From Njordibacter sp937773555 (GTDB taxonomy: Bacteria > Pseudomonadota > Gammaproteobacteria > Pseudomonadales > Balneatricaceae): a DNA stretch of 64,000 nt. The stretch covers positions 1,984,001-2,048,000 of the forward strand of contig NZ_CP159830.1 in NCBI RefSeq assembly GCF_047730085.1, read 5' to 3'. This document shows positions 1-8,993 of this stretch, piece by piece. The position numbers and the translations under genes were made by a program. Position 1 is the first letter of the stretch. Every line of letters begins with the position of its first letter. The notes beneath the pieces are model-generated. The model was not told the DNA's origin, made no database searches, and saw nothing but the letters and a program-made list of their open reading frames with translations.

Positions 1-263
1 AGTAATATCCAGCGTTTTTTATGGCCAGTGACGTCTGCCAAGATACCCACACCCAATCCAAAAAACACTTTACTCACAAATGCAGAGCTAAGAATTAGTG
101 CCGCCTCTTGGGCATCTAAACCTCGGCTTACCATCCAATACGGCAGAAATGGCAACACTAAACCAAAACAACAAAAATATGCGAAGAAAAATCCTGAAAA
201 TACAACCTGCCCGCGGGACTTAGTTAACCCAGCGCTAGACGGCATGCTTTGAGAACCCCACAT
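1..263 (-). CDS. MFS transporter N-terminus (3-phenylpropionate permease-like), partial
   Basis: The minus strand is open from an ATG at 263 (or a second in-frame ATG at 245) to the left edge, so the C-terminal part lies outside the window. The visible residues hold a first membrane helix (FFFAYFCCFGLVLPFLPYW) and a second helix ending in ILADVTGHKKRW, which fits the loop 2-3 motif of major facilitator proteins. The overall pattern resembles the MFS_1-like group that includes the phenylpropionate permease HcaT, but the substrate cannot be read from 80 residues. Neither start has a clear Shine-Dalgarno sequence. It is divergent from the next MFS gene, with about 260 bp between them. Confidence 0.7.
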   Translation of the reverse strand, partial: MWGSQSMPSSAGLTKSRGQVVFSGFFFAYFCCFGLVLPFLPYWMVSRGLDAQEAALILSSAFVSKVFFGLGVGILADVTGHKKRWIL

Positions 264-522
264 TTTTTGGCATGCTGCCCACGAATAAATTAAACCCCAT
301 GCCGTTTAAGACGCTATTACAGTTTGCTCTATATGGTCTGTTTTGTGTTGTATCTTCCATAATATATCTCCATTTCACGGGTAAGGTTGCGCGTAAAACC
401 ACGCAGCGAAAGTTTAGCCGAAGACGATGCAAAAGTCCTGTTAGCTTAATGTCTAGATTGTATTGTATGCAAGGCCTCGCCATAATAGGGGCCATCGCCT
501 TTTACGCGCACACAGGCCACTC

Positions 523-1707
523 ATGCCCAATACTGCTTCTGCCCCGCTGCTGCACAATGTTCAACGTGTTAAAGTGTTGAGTGCTGGCATTGCTAGCCTT
601 ATTTTAATGATTGGCATCGCTCGGTTTGCCTACACCCCGATGCTTCCCCTGATGCAACAACACGCAGGCCTTGGCGTTGCTCAAGGTGGCTGGTTAGCAG
701 CTTTTAATTATGCTGGCTATTTTTGTGGTGCGTTGATTGCAGCAAACATTAGTGATTTGGCCAAAAAAGATCGCCTTTACCGGCTAGGCTTATTGGTTGC
801 TTTGGCCACCACTGTAGGCTTAGGGCTAACTCAAAACTTTTGGTTATGGGGATTATTAAGGTTTTTTTCAGGCTTAAGTAGTGCAGCTGGATTATTGCTA
901 GGATCAGGCTTGGTAATGCATTGGTTGCTGCGTCATCAATTACGTTCAGAGTTAGGCATTCACTTTATTGGCATGGGTTCTGGAATCTTTTTCACAGCTC
1001 TTTTTGTTTACCTAGTTGCAGGTCAGATCAGTTGGCAGCAACATTGGTTTTGGTTCACCGCATTAGGCTGTTTATTAGCGATCCCTGCGTGGTTTTGGTT
1101 GCCTAAACCCAATACGAGTGGCTATAACGTGGGTGGTGAAAAAATGGTTGACAGGCCACCATCACAGCAGTTTCTGCAGACGTTTATGTTGGCCTATTTT
1201 TGTGCAGGCGTGGGTTACGCTGTTATTACCACGTTCATCGTTGCCCATGTAAATCAAATTACTGGAGACCATGAATATGGCTCAGTAACCTTTATGATCA
1301 TTGGCCTAGCGGCTGCTCCAGCGTGCATTATTTGGGACCTAGTAGCCCGTAAGCTTGGCAATTTAAACGCCTTACTGTTAGCTTTTGTTCTACAGTTCAC
1401 CGGTATGCTTATCCCCATTTTAAGCCCAGGTTTAATCTGGACCTTTATAGGTGCTGGCTTATTTGGCGGCACCTTTATTGGCATTGTAAGCCTTGTCCTT
1501 ACCATGGCGGGACGATACTTCCCTACTCGCCCTGCAAAAATGATGGGTAAGATGACGTTATCCTATGGCGTGGCTCAGATGGCGGCTCCAGCAGCCGCTG
1601 GTGTTTTATCTCAATGGTCTGGCAGCTACCAATTAAGTATTATCATTTCCTGCGGCATCATGTTTTTAGGCTGTGGCTTAATCTATAGATTGCGTCACCA
1701 CGAGTAA
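523..1707 (+). CDS. YbfB/YjiJ-family MFS transporter
   Basis: This is a 394-residue integral membrane protein with about twelve hydrophobic segments. The N-terminal segment (SLILMIGIARFAYTPMLPLM, then WLAAFNYAGYFCGALIA) is the signature region of the YbfB/YjiJ group of major facilitators (MFS_4). The substrate of this group is not well established. The reading frame is open upstream to 463, but the ATG at 523 gives the usual short cytoplasmic N-terminus, so I chose it. It is convergent with the TRAP operon, with 84 bp between stop codons and no obvious terminator. The family call is firm; the role is unknown. Confidence 0.85.
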   Translation: MPNTASAPLLHNVQRVKVLSAGIASLILMIGIARFAYTPMLPLMQQHAGLGVAQGGWLAAFNYAGYFCGALIAANISDLAKKDRLYRLGLLVALATTVGLGLTQNFWLWGLLRFFSGLSSAAGLLLGSGLVMHWLLRHQLRSELGIHFIGMGSGIFFTALFVYLVAGQISWQQHWFWFTALGCLLAIPAWFWLPKPNTSGYNVGGEKMVDRPPSQQFLQTFMLAYFCAGVGYAVITTFIVAHVNQITGDHEYGSVTFMIIGLAAAPACIIWDLVARKLGNLNALLLAFVLQFTGMLIPILSPGLIWTFIGAGLFGGTFIGIVSLVLTMAGRYFPTRPAKMMGKMTLSYGVAQMAAPAAAGVLSQWSGSYQLSIIISCGIMFLGCGLIYRLRHHE

Positions 1708-1791
1708 CATCCCCTTGCTTATAGCTAGACCTAACACGCTAGCAATAAACCAGGGTACAGCTGCATGTTAGCCCCACCTGAGCACCTAAGG

Positions 1792-3195
1792 CTAGCCGCC
1801 AGCCATGCGCGGCAGCCATAATACAATGGCAGGAAAAGACACTAGCAGGGCAATGGTAAAGGCATCTGCAATAAAGAATGGTGTCACACCTTTAAATACA
1901 TCTTGCACCGACAAGTCATCACGTACCCCGGCAACAACGAAGCAGTTAAGGCCTATGGGTGGAGTAATTAAACAAAACTCAGCCATTTTAACCACCAGAA
2001 TACCAAACCAGATTGCACACATGGGCCCTGACATACCGAACACACTGTCAGCCGCACTGACAGACTCGCCACCATTAAGTGCCATCACGGCCGGATAAAC
2101 TACCGGCAAGGTCAGTAATAACATACCAATGGCATCCATAAACATACCCAATACAGCATAAGCTAAAAGGATAAATACCAGGGTCAACATAGGGCTTTGG
2201 TCAAGGGAAACAATCCACTCAGAAAAAGCCGTGGGCAAACCTGCGAAGCCCAAAAATCTGACAAAAATAAGTACCCCCCAAATGATGGTGAAAATCATCA
2301 CCGCAAGCTTAGCCGATTCCAGCAACGCTTCCTTTAAGGCAGGCCAGCGCATGCCATTAATTAAGGCAATACAGAACACTACAAAAGCACCCAGTGCACC
2401 ACCCTCAGTGGGTGTGCCAATGGCGTCACCAAAGGGGTTGTAAACAAATAAAATAATGATAGCCACTACCGCCACAATAGGCAGGGCTGGAGGCAAGGAT
2501 CTAAAGCGCTCACCCCAGGTATAACCTGAAACCGATGGGCCAAAGCCAGGCTTAAGCACCGCTATACCCACAATTAAGCCCGCATAAATGAGGGCTGAAA
2601 ACGCCCCAGGCACAAAGCCAGCCAGGAGCAACTTACCCACATCTTGCTCAACAATAATGGCATAAACCACAAGAATGGCTGAAGGCGGAATTAAAGAGGC
2701 CAAAGTGCCTCCCGCAGCAACCACACCTGCAGCAAAGCGTTTATCGTAGCCAACCTTAAGCATTTCAGGTATTGCGATCCGTGCAAACACGGCAGACGTT
2801 GCCACCGAAGCACCTGACACAGCAGCAAAACCTGCAGTAGAAAAAATAGTAGCCACGGCCATGCCACCTGGCAACCAGCCCACCCAGCGCTTTGCAGCTT
2901 CAAACAACGCTTTGGTTAGACCTGCATGGTAGGCAAGATAACCAATAAGTATAAAAGTAGGAATTAAAGATAAGGCTTGGGCCGATATTTTTGAGTGAGG
3001 AACTTGACCTGCCGTTTTCGTAGCCACACCTAAAGCCCACCAAAAAGCACTTGGATCAAAGCCTTTTTTGGCCCAAAAAATCCACACTAAGCCTACTAAG
3101 CCAGCTAATGCGGCAGCGAAGGCAACTCGCATACCAATGACAACCATAACCAGCATACACAGGGATACAACAATACCAATTTCAATACTAGTCAT
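1792..3195 (-). CDS. dctM: TRAP transporter large permease (DctM), system 1
   Basis: This 467-residue protein is the main membrane subunit of a tripartite ATP-independent periplasmic transporter, which imports organic acids with sodium. It has the many-helix DctM layout, with the family motif region AAGGTLASLIPPSAILVVYAI in the N-terminal half and LITPPIGLNCFVVAG near the C-terminus. Length is normal to slightly long for DctM (about 430). Its start overlaps the dctQ stop by 4 bp (ATGA), which indicates translational coupling. It is the last gene of the dctP-dctQ-dctM operon and lies next to a DctB/DctD-like pair, so a C4-dicarboxylate or related carboxylate is the likely substrate. Confidence 0.92.
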   Translation of the reverse strand: MTSIEIGIVVSLCMLVMVVIGMRVAFAAALAGLVGLVWIFWAKKGFDPSAFWWALGVATKTAGQVPHSKISAQALSLIPTFILIGYLAYHAGLTKALFEAAKRWVGWLPGGMAVATIFSTAGFAAVSGASVATSAVFARIAIPEMLKVGYDKRFAAGVVAAGGTLASLIPPSAILVVYAIIVEQDVGKLLLAGFVPGAFSALIYAGLIVGIAVLKPGFGPSVSGYTWGERFRSLPPALPIVAVVAIIILFVYNPFGDAIGTPTEGGALGAFVVFCIALINGMRWPALKEALLESAKLAVMIFTIIWGVLIFVRFLGFAGLPTAFSEWIVSLDQSPMLTLVFILLAYAVLGMFMDAIGMLLLTLPVVYPAVMALNGGESVSAADSVFGMSGPMCAIWFGILVVKMAEFCLITPPIGLNCFVVAGVRDDLSVQDVFKGVTPFFIADAFTIALLVSFPAIVLWLPRMAGG

Positions 3196-3836
3196 GGACG
3201 CTGAACCTCTTCATCAGCCAAAATATATTGCGATTCTGCGGCTGCCTGCGTAGCTGCATCTAGCACCAATGGCACCGCCACAGGCACAGTTGCGTTGGTT
3301 ACAAAAGCAACGCCAAACCCCCACAATTGAATCACCATACGCAATGCCAACACTGAAAACGCCAGTGGCACCATTAGCTTAGCAGGCCAAAGTGGTAGGG
3401 AGATATCCATGGAACTGTCTCGGCTCCACCAAGGCGAAGCAAAGTCAAAACTACGAGAAAAATGTGACCAAGAACCCCAAATAAGCAAACATATTAACGC
3501 TAGAACACACAAACTGGTAAGCCATTCAAACAACCATAAAGCTCTGCCATTAAGCTGAGCCACCAACATGTCCATGCGAATATGGCCACCATTGCGTTGG
3601 GTGTAGGCGATACCCATAAATGCAATAAGGGGCATGGCTTGTTCGATCCAATCCACATACCCTGGTAGTGGCATATTAAAAAAATGCCGGCCTGCCACTG
3701 ACACCACAGCTAAAAGCATGAGGCTAAATATAGCTAAGCCACTAACAAGGGCTAATGTTGATTCTAACTTATGTAACTGTTGGTCTATGCGGCTCAGAAC
3801 TGAGCCATCTTCAAGTACTTGACCTACACCTGCCAT
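3192..3836 (-). CDS. dctQ: TRAP transporter small permease (DctQ), system 1
   Basis: This is a 214-residue membrane protein with four hydrophobic helices. The DctQ hallmark region (VSVAGRHFFNMPLPGYVDWIE, then AYTQRNGGHIRMDML) is clear. It forms the membrane complex with DctM and receives substrate from DctP. A C-terminal tail of about 40 residues (VPLVLDAATQ to the end) makes it longer than the usual 160-180. It lies 58 bp downstream of dctP and overlaps dctM by 4 bp. Confidence 0.9.
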   Translation of the reverse strand: MAGVGQVLEDGSVLSRIDQQLHKLESTLALVSGLAIFSLMLLAVVSVAGRHFFNMPLPGYVDWIEQAMPLIAFMGIAYTQRNGGHIRMDMLVAQLNGRALWLFEWLTSLCVLALICLLIWGSWSHFSRSFDFASPWWSRDSSMDISLPLWPAKLMVPLAFSVLALRMVIQLWGFGVAFVTNATVPVAVPLVLDAATQAAAESQYILADEEVQRP

Positions 3837-3894
3837 ACAACCTCCAAGCCATGCCTACCCCTAGGGGCAGACGTAGGCTATTAGTGAGATGGGC

Positions 3895-4902
3895 CTACTT
3901 AGCAATTAAACCCGTAACAAGGTCATACAACTCTTGGGCTGGAAGCCCTTTGGCCGTATTATCAGCGATCCAAGAAGCCGCTGCAGGGCCTGCAACTTTA
4001 GCCTTAAAGGCATCAAGTTCTGCATTAGTATAGGAGATTGACTGAATACCTTTTGCTTCTAGGGTTGGGCCCCAGGCATTCATAGTTTTACCATTATAGG
4101 TTGCAATATAGTGATCTAAGGATTCATCAACGGAACCTAACAAAGCGGCGCGATGAGCGTCGGACAAGTCTGCTAGTGCGTCTGAATTAACCACTACAGG
4201 GCAATTTACAGTACCAGGGTTCAAGTTAGTCGTCCACCATTTGCCGGCCTCAACAGTGCCAAATGACATGTGCGCATGAGGCGCAAAAGCTACCGCCTTA
4301 ACTACACCACTATCCAATGCCTGACGTACTTCAGATGCCGACATAGAGGTAGGCACTGCGCCCACTGCCGCCATAGCCTTACCTATACCGCCAGTAGCGC
4401 GCACACTAAGGCCAGCATAGTCATTCAATGTTTGAGGTGCCTCACCCACACCCACAATATTGTACTGAGGTAACGGCGAAGGCATCAACAAGGTTGCATT
4501 CCAGCGGGCCAAGTCTTTTTGTACGGCCGGATGTTGATACACAGCTTGGGAAATCGCTCTTTCTTGTTCAAGTGAGTTAACACCCAAAAAAGGTAGCTCA
4601 AGTACAGTGATGGATGGGTTTTTATCACGGTGGTAACCTGCGCAAAACTGCGCCATTTGGAAGGCACCAATCGCAATGCCATCTAAGTTTTCTTTGTTCT
4701 TTGACAAGCCACCATAGGAAATATTAAGGGTGAAATCACCATTAGTTTTTGCACTAACAAGTTCTGCTAATTTTTCTACATGCTCAGTGAATGCGCGTCG
4801 CTTGCCCCACAAAGACACATCCCATTGCTCAGCTAATACTTCGCCAGAAACAGCTAACGCCACCGCTGCGCAGATACCCGTCTTAATTGCTTTATTAAAC
4901 AT
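3895..4902 (-). CDS. dctP: TRAP transporter substrate-binding protein (DctP), system 1
   Basis: This is a 335-residue periplasmic solute receptor. Residues 1-24 are a signal peptide (MFNKAIKTG then a hydrophobic run ending VLAEQ). The body shows the DctP-family layout, including the central LSVRATGGIGKAMAAVGAVP segment that carries the arginine able to pair with a substrate carboxylate. It is the first gene of the TRAP operon. About 80 bp upstream lie a perfect minus-strand TATAAT and a 12-bp palindrome (see 4989-5019). The substrate is not readable from sequence. Confidence 0.9.
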   Translation of the reverse strand: MFNKAIKTGICAAVALAVSGEVLAEQWDVSLWGKRRAFTEHVEKLAELVSAKTNGDFTLNISYGGLSKNKENLDGIAIGAFQMAQFCAGYHRDKNPSITVLELPFLGVNSLEQERAISQAVYQHPAVQKDLARWNATLLMPSPLPQYNIVGVGEAPQTLNDYAGLSVRATGGIGKAMAAVGAVPTSMSASEVRQALDSGVVKAVAFAPHAHMSFGTVEAGKWWTTNLNPGTVNCPVVVNSDALADLSDAHRAALLGSVDESLDHYIATYNGKTMNAWGPTLEAKGIQSISYTNAELDAFKAKVAGPAAASWIADNTAKGLPAQELYDLVTGLIAK

Positions 4903-4988
4903 ATTAGTTCTCTTTAATTAAGTTTGATTATTTTTGTGGCGTCAGTTTACTGGGTGGGTAGAACTTTTGGCTAGGAAGAAAATTGCTA

Positions 4989-5019
4989 ATTATAATAGAA
5001 CTTGCCTGCGGAATTCCGC
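4989..5019 (-). promoter_or_regulatory. Candidate sigma70 promoter with palindromic operator for the TRAP operon
   Basis: On the minus strand a perfect TATAAT occupies 4994-4989. A 12-bp perfect palindrome, GCGGAATTCCGC, occupies 5008-5019, exactly where the -35 element should lie (17-bp spacing would place it at 5012-5017, reading GGAATT). A poor -35 overlapped by a palindrome suggests control by a regulator binding there. The neighbouring DctD-like protein, which lacks GAFTGA, is the natural candidate. I see no sigma54 -24/-12 pair in this gap. Confidence 0.5.
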
Positions 5020-5023
5020 CGAG

Positions 5024-6376
5024 TTATAAAAAGCTAGATTTGTCCAAGTCTAGCTTAACCATCTTTTCATTCAAAGTGCGCCGACCAATACCAAGGCTTT
5101 CTGCAACCACTTCCATTTTACCTTCATGGTCAATCAGGGACTGGGCAATAAGCGCTCGCTCAAAGGCCGCTACCGCCGGCCTCAACATAGATTTATTAGC
5201 ATTATTGTGGTTGCCTTCAACTTGTCTCATGGCTAACGAGACAGAACTATCACCTTGCTGGCTGCGCACTACACGGCGTTCTGCCAGATGCTTTAGCTCT
5301 CTCACATTACCAGGCCATGTATGCGCCATAATACTGCTAATGTCTTCGGTATCAAGGGGCACTATGGGGGTGCCATAAAGGCGAAAATAGTGTTCACTAA
5401 AATAGTTAAACAGCATGTAAATGTCATCACTAAAATCACGCAAACTAGGCATAGTAATGGCGAAATTATTAAGCCTAAAGGCCAAATCTTCACGCAATTG
5501 ACCACTAACAATTTGTTGCTCTACACTGCCGTTGGTGGCTGAAACTATGCGTACGTTAGCGTGTTTAACAGCAATAGAGTCGGACGGGTGATACTGACCC
5601 GTATCGACCACCCTTAATAGCGCAGCTTGCTGCTTATTAGACAGGGCGCTGGGCTCATCTAAAAACAATGTACCACCCTCAGCCGCCTGCAGGTAACAGG
5701 TTTCTTGGGTAGACGAACCAAACATCATGGCACCAAAGTGATCCATCGCCATCACTGAACAATCTACCGTGACGAAGGGTTGAGATGAGTGTTGTGATAA
5801 GTTGTGTAACGCACGTGCCGCCAATTCTTTTCCCGAACCCGTCTCTCCATGCAGCATTACAGGAGCTAATATTTGGGCATATTGGTGCAATTCACCCCTC
5901 ACTTTAACGAGCGCAGGACTATTACCTACCAACAATTGATCTAAGCCAGAAAGCGCCGCTATTTGCGCATGCAATTGATGATTTTGACGCTGTAAGCGAC
6001 ATTGTTTGGCTGCATTTTGGGCTGCCATCAACAGACGCTTTGGGTCAAAGGGCTTTTCCAAAAAACTATAGGCACCCTGCTGCATAGCCTTCACTGCCAT
6101 AGCCACATCAGCATGGGCTGAGACAAAGATAAATGGTGGACAGGATTCACTGGCAAGGGTTTCTTCGAATAGCTGTAAACCACTGACATTAGGCATTTTT
6201 ACGTCTGAAATGACAATATCTGGATTGATACTGATAATTTTTTTAACACCGTTAAGGGCGTTGGACAACTCGCTAACCTGCCACTTGGCTCGCTCAAATA
6301 AATGCACTAAAGAGCGCCGAACTTCTGCGTCATCATCTATAATTAAGACTTTGTAATTAGAATGCATGTTTTTCAT
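5024..6376 (-). CDS. NtrC/DctD-family response regulator lacking the GAFTGA loop
   Basis: This is a 450-residue regulator. Domains in order: receiver (1-125, phospho-acceptor Asp58 in VISDVKMP), AAA+ (about 145-375; Walker A GETGSGKE 177-184; Walker B GGTLFLDE 234-241) and a Fis-type helix-turn-helix at the C-terminus (MEVVAESLGIGRRTLNEKM). In sigma54 activators the segment between LFG and GGTLFLDE holds GAFTGA, the loop that contacts sigma54. Here it reads MFGSSTQETCYLQAAEGG: the loop is shortened and the motif is absent. The ATPase core looks intact. It is cotranscribed with the sensor kinase (6-bp gap) and adjoins the TRAP operon it probably controls. I infer sigma54-independent action, as known for the NtrC-family members TyrR and Rhodobacter NtrC. 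Confidence 0.88.
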   Translation of the reverse strand: MKNMHSNYKVLIIDDDAEVRRSLVHLFERAKWQVSELSNALNGVKKIISINPDIVISDVKMPNVSGLQLFEETLASESCPPFIFVSAHADVAMAVKAMQQGAYSFLEKPFDPKRLLMAAQNAAKQCRLQRQNHQLHAQIAALSGLDQLLVGNSPALVKVRGELHQYAQILAPVMLHGETGSGKELAARALHNLSQHSSQPFVTVDCSVMAMDHFGAMMFGSSTQETCYLQAAEGGTLFLDEPSALSNKQQAALLRVVDTGQYHPSDSIAVKHANVRIVSATNGSVEQQIVSGQLREDLAFRLNNFAITMPSLRDFSDDIYMLFNYFSEHYFRLYGTPIVPLDTEDISSIMAHTWPGNVRELKHLAERRVVRSQQGDSSVSLAMRQVEGNHNNANKSMLRPAVAAFERALIAQSLIDHEGKMEVVAESLGIGRRTLNEKMVKLDLDKSSFL

Positions 6377-6382
6377 TTAGGT

Positions 6383-8164
6383 TTAAACCGCCTGGGGTAT
6401 GGTGACCACAAATTCAGCACCTTTGTGTATGGTATTTTGAGAACTATTTTGGGCCCATATTTGGCCATGGTGCTCATTGACAATGGCTGCACTAATAGCC
6501 AGCCCTAAACCCATACCATCGGTACTGGCCCTAGTCGTGTAAAAGGCTTCAAACAACTCCTCTGGGTCTTGAGCCCCAAAACCAGCCCCATTGTCGATGA
6601 CTCTTAACAACCAATTTTGCTGGTCATGCTCTAAGCTAATAATAACCTGCCCGCTGTCATTAACAGCGGCAAAGGCATTAATCAATAGATTAACAATGAC
6701 CTGCTCCAAGCGCAAACTCTGGCCCATAACGCAGGCTTGAACGCCGCTATTAGGGGCCCATTGCAAATTTACTTGGGCGGTATCACATTGGGCGCGCGTA
6801 AGTTTTATGGCGCTGGCAATAACTTGCTGAAGGTCCACTAGAATAAATTTAGTTTCGTCAGGTCGGGAAAAAAAGCGTAATTGAGAAGTGGTGCTTTGCA
6901 TACGCAATGCCACTGAGTGTAAATTAGCCAACAGTTGGCCCATATCTTCTCCATCAGGATCAATTTCTGCTGCAGTAATATAATTTTTAAAGGCCGCTAA
7001 AGGCTGCCCTAACTCATGAATCACTGCCGCCGAGAGCTGGCCTAAAGCCGCCATACGGTTGGCTTGAACGAGTTTCTGTTGGGCTAAAGAAAGCCGCTTT
7101 TCAGCATGATGTCGCTCACCTATTTCAGTCTCTAGGTTGTCGTTCATTTGTACTAATTTTGCCCGATTTAGCTCACTTTTCATTAGAGATTGCTTAATTG
7201 TTCTAGACCGTATTGTGAGCCCCCAGCTAACTAGTAACAATAACAACGCACTGACCACAAGCGCCACAAAGGCAGCATTTTTTTTGGCTACAGCGGGGTC
7301 TGATAACGAATGAAGCATCCAGCCTGAAGTGCCGATTTTAAAGGGTGTGTAAAGGTAATCTTTATTTTCTACCGACACAAATAGATCATCCATCGGGTAC
7401 CAAGAGAGGGCCGATAAAAGCCCACCAGCAAACTGCTTTTGGGAACGAATCCTATTAATTTGAAGGGGGTTTAAGGGGGTGATGGTCTGATAAAGCCAAG
7501 CTCTTTCGCTAGCCAAAATAATCACCCCTGTATCATTACTGATAAAGCCTAAATCTTCTGTAGATTGCCAAAAAACAGACAGCGTTGCCGCATCAATTTT
7601 AGCCGCAAGTACACCAATCACATGACCCTTTTCATTTATTACTGGGCTAGAGATAAAATAACCGGGTAATCCAGTGGTAGCGCCCACAGCAAAATAAGCA
7701 CCTTTATCGCCGTTAATAGCAGATTTGAAGTAAGGTCTAAAACCATAGTTTTTATTCATAAATGACAAACTAGGGTCTTGTTGGTAATTAGAAGTGGCTT
7801 TTGTAAGCCCTTGTTGATCCATTAGATAGATCGCCTCTAAACCAGAAAGTGTGGCATAGCGATGCAAACGTGCGTTGAGCTGGCTTAACTTAAGTTGCTG
7901 CTGAGCCTGCGGTTCTGCCTGTGAATTAGGAAGAGGTTTAAACAAGGTACTAATCACTGCAGGGTCTTCTGTCAGCACACTGAGCAGGGGTTTGTGCTGA
8001 TCAAGCATGCCAGCTAATAAAATCTGGTAATGGTTGGCTCGATCTTGGGCGCCTTGTTTTTCGGTTTGAATAAAGGTTTGATAGGAAATTATATAACTAG
8101 CACTGGCAAAAATAATGACAAAACTCGTTAATAGCGCCAACCAACGCCACTTTTGTAATTTCAT
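6383..8164 (-). CDS. DctB-like sensor histidine kinase
   Basis: This is a 593-residue membrane sensor. It has a membrane helix at about 10-28, a periplasmic double-Cache-type domain (about 30-295, with RPYFKSAINGDKGAYFAVG), a second helix at 298-318, a coiled coil (325-370), HisKA with His383 (VIHELGQPLAAF) and a HATPase domain (NLLINAFAAV, DNGAGFG, GMGLGLAIS). The periplasmic domain of this type binds C4-dicarboxylates in DctB. It should phosphorylate the regulator encoded 6 bp downstream. Together they form the sensing unit for the neighbouring TRAP system. The ligand is inferred only. Confidence 0.9.
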   Translation of the reverse strand: MKLQKWRWLALLTSFVIIFASASYIISYQTFIQTEKQGAQDRANHYQILLAGMLDQHKPLLSVLTEDPAVISTLFKPLPNSQAEPQAQQQLKLSQLNARLHRYATLSGLEAIYLMDQQGLTKATSNYQQDPSLSFMNKNYGFRPYFKSAINGDKGAYFAVGATTGLPGYFISSPVINEKGHVIGVLAAKIDAATLSVFWQSTEDLGFISNDTGVIILASERAWLYQTITPLNPLQINRIRSQKQFAGGLLSALSWYPMDDLFVSVENKDYLYTPFKIGTSGWMLHSLSDPAVAKKNAAFVALVVSALLLLLVSWGLTIRSRTIKQSLMKSELNRAKLVQMNDNLETEIGERHHAEKRLSLAQQKLVQANRMAALGQLSAAVIHELGQPLAAFKNYITAAEIDPDGEDMGQLLANLHSVALRMQSTTSQLRFFSRPDETKFILVDLQQVIASAIKLTRAQCDTAQVNLQWAPNSGVQACVMGQSLRLEQVIVNLLINAFAAVNDSGQVIISLEHDQQNWLLRVIDNGAGFGAQDPEELFEAFYTTRASTDGMGLGLAISAAIVNEHHGQIWAQNSSQNTIHKGAEFVVTIPQAV

Positions 8165-8198
8165 TAATACCTTCTCCTTTTATTGCTAACTTAATCTA

Positions 8199-8816
8199 TT
8201 AGCCCAGCGCTAACCAACCTGCCACACCTACCATTAAGGTGCCTGCAATACGATTCATTAAACGCACATTACCACTTTTTTGTAACACCTTACTAAGGCT
8301 CTTCCCGCCCAAGGCGTATAACATAAGAGACATGGCTTCTAGGGTTAAGATAACACTTAAAAGCATAACCAGTTGGTTTGGCAAGGGCAGTGCAGGATCT
8401 ATGAAGGGTGGTAATAGGGCGATAAAGAATGCCCACCCCTTAGGGTTGGCAATGGCGGTAATAAGCCCTTGACTGGCTAATTGCAAACGTCCAGTGTTTT
8501 TGGGTGCTCCATCAAGGTCGATGGCCATTTTGCCTCGCGAACGCCAAAGCTGCACGCCCAAATAAAGCAAATAGCCCCCACCTGCTAGTTTAAGCATAAC
8601 AAATAACTGAGGGTATTGAACAATAAGTGCTGCAGCACCTATAACGACTAACACAGCGACTAGCCCTACCCCAAAAAGCTCACCTAACATCATCCACATA
8701 GTGCGGCGAATGCCAACAGTCATGCCCAGAGTTAAAGACAACGTCATGCACATTCCTGGTGTCACAGATACAAAAAAGAAAGTGGGTATTAAGGCTAAGA
8801 GCAGTGCGCTACTCAT
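8199..8816 (-). CDS. LysE-family amino-acid exporter
   Basis: This is a 205-residue inner-membrane protein with about six hydrophobic helices. The N-terminal FVSVTPGMCMTLSLTLGMTVG segment is the conserved first-helix region of the RhtB/LysE group, which exports amino acids. The frame is open to 8909, but the family N-terminus fits the ATG at 8816 (MSSALLLALIP). It is monocistronic and divergent from the Gate-domain gene. The exported amino acid is unknown; the presence of arginine catabolic genes within 10 kb is suggestive only. Confidence 0.85.
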   Translation of the reverse strand: MSSALLLALIPTFFFVSVTPGMCMTLSLTLGMTVGIRRTMWMMLGELFGVGLVAVLVVIGAAALIVQYPQLFVMLKLAGGGYLLYLGVQLWRSRGKMAIDLDGAPKNTGRLQLASQGLITAIANPKGWAFFIALLPPFIDPALPLPNQLVMLLSVILTLEAMSLMLYALGGKSLSKVLQKSGNVRLMNRIAGTLMVGVAGWLALG

Positions 8817-8993
8817 TAAGTTTATCCGGTGAATTTGAGCTGGCTGCGCATAGTGCACGGGGTTGTATTCGGTGTCAATGGATGTGTCTAATCTAAGACA
8901 TAGATGCACAAATCAGTTACCATCGCCTACTGGTTTAGTCACATGTGTTACATCACTCTGCACCCATCATCAGTCTAAATTAAGGTAAGTTTC

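Noticed and set aside
235..580. Overlapping open frames on both strands between the two MFS genes
   Set aside because: They have no family similarity and low-complexity composition, and they overlap the real starts of the flanking genes.
4903..5023. Sigma54 promoter for TRAP system 1
   Set aside because: No GG-N10-GC pair with the required spacing is visible on the minus strand upstream of dctP.
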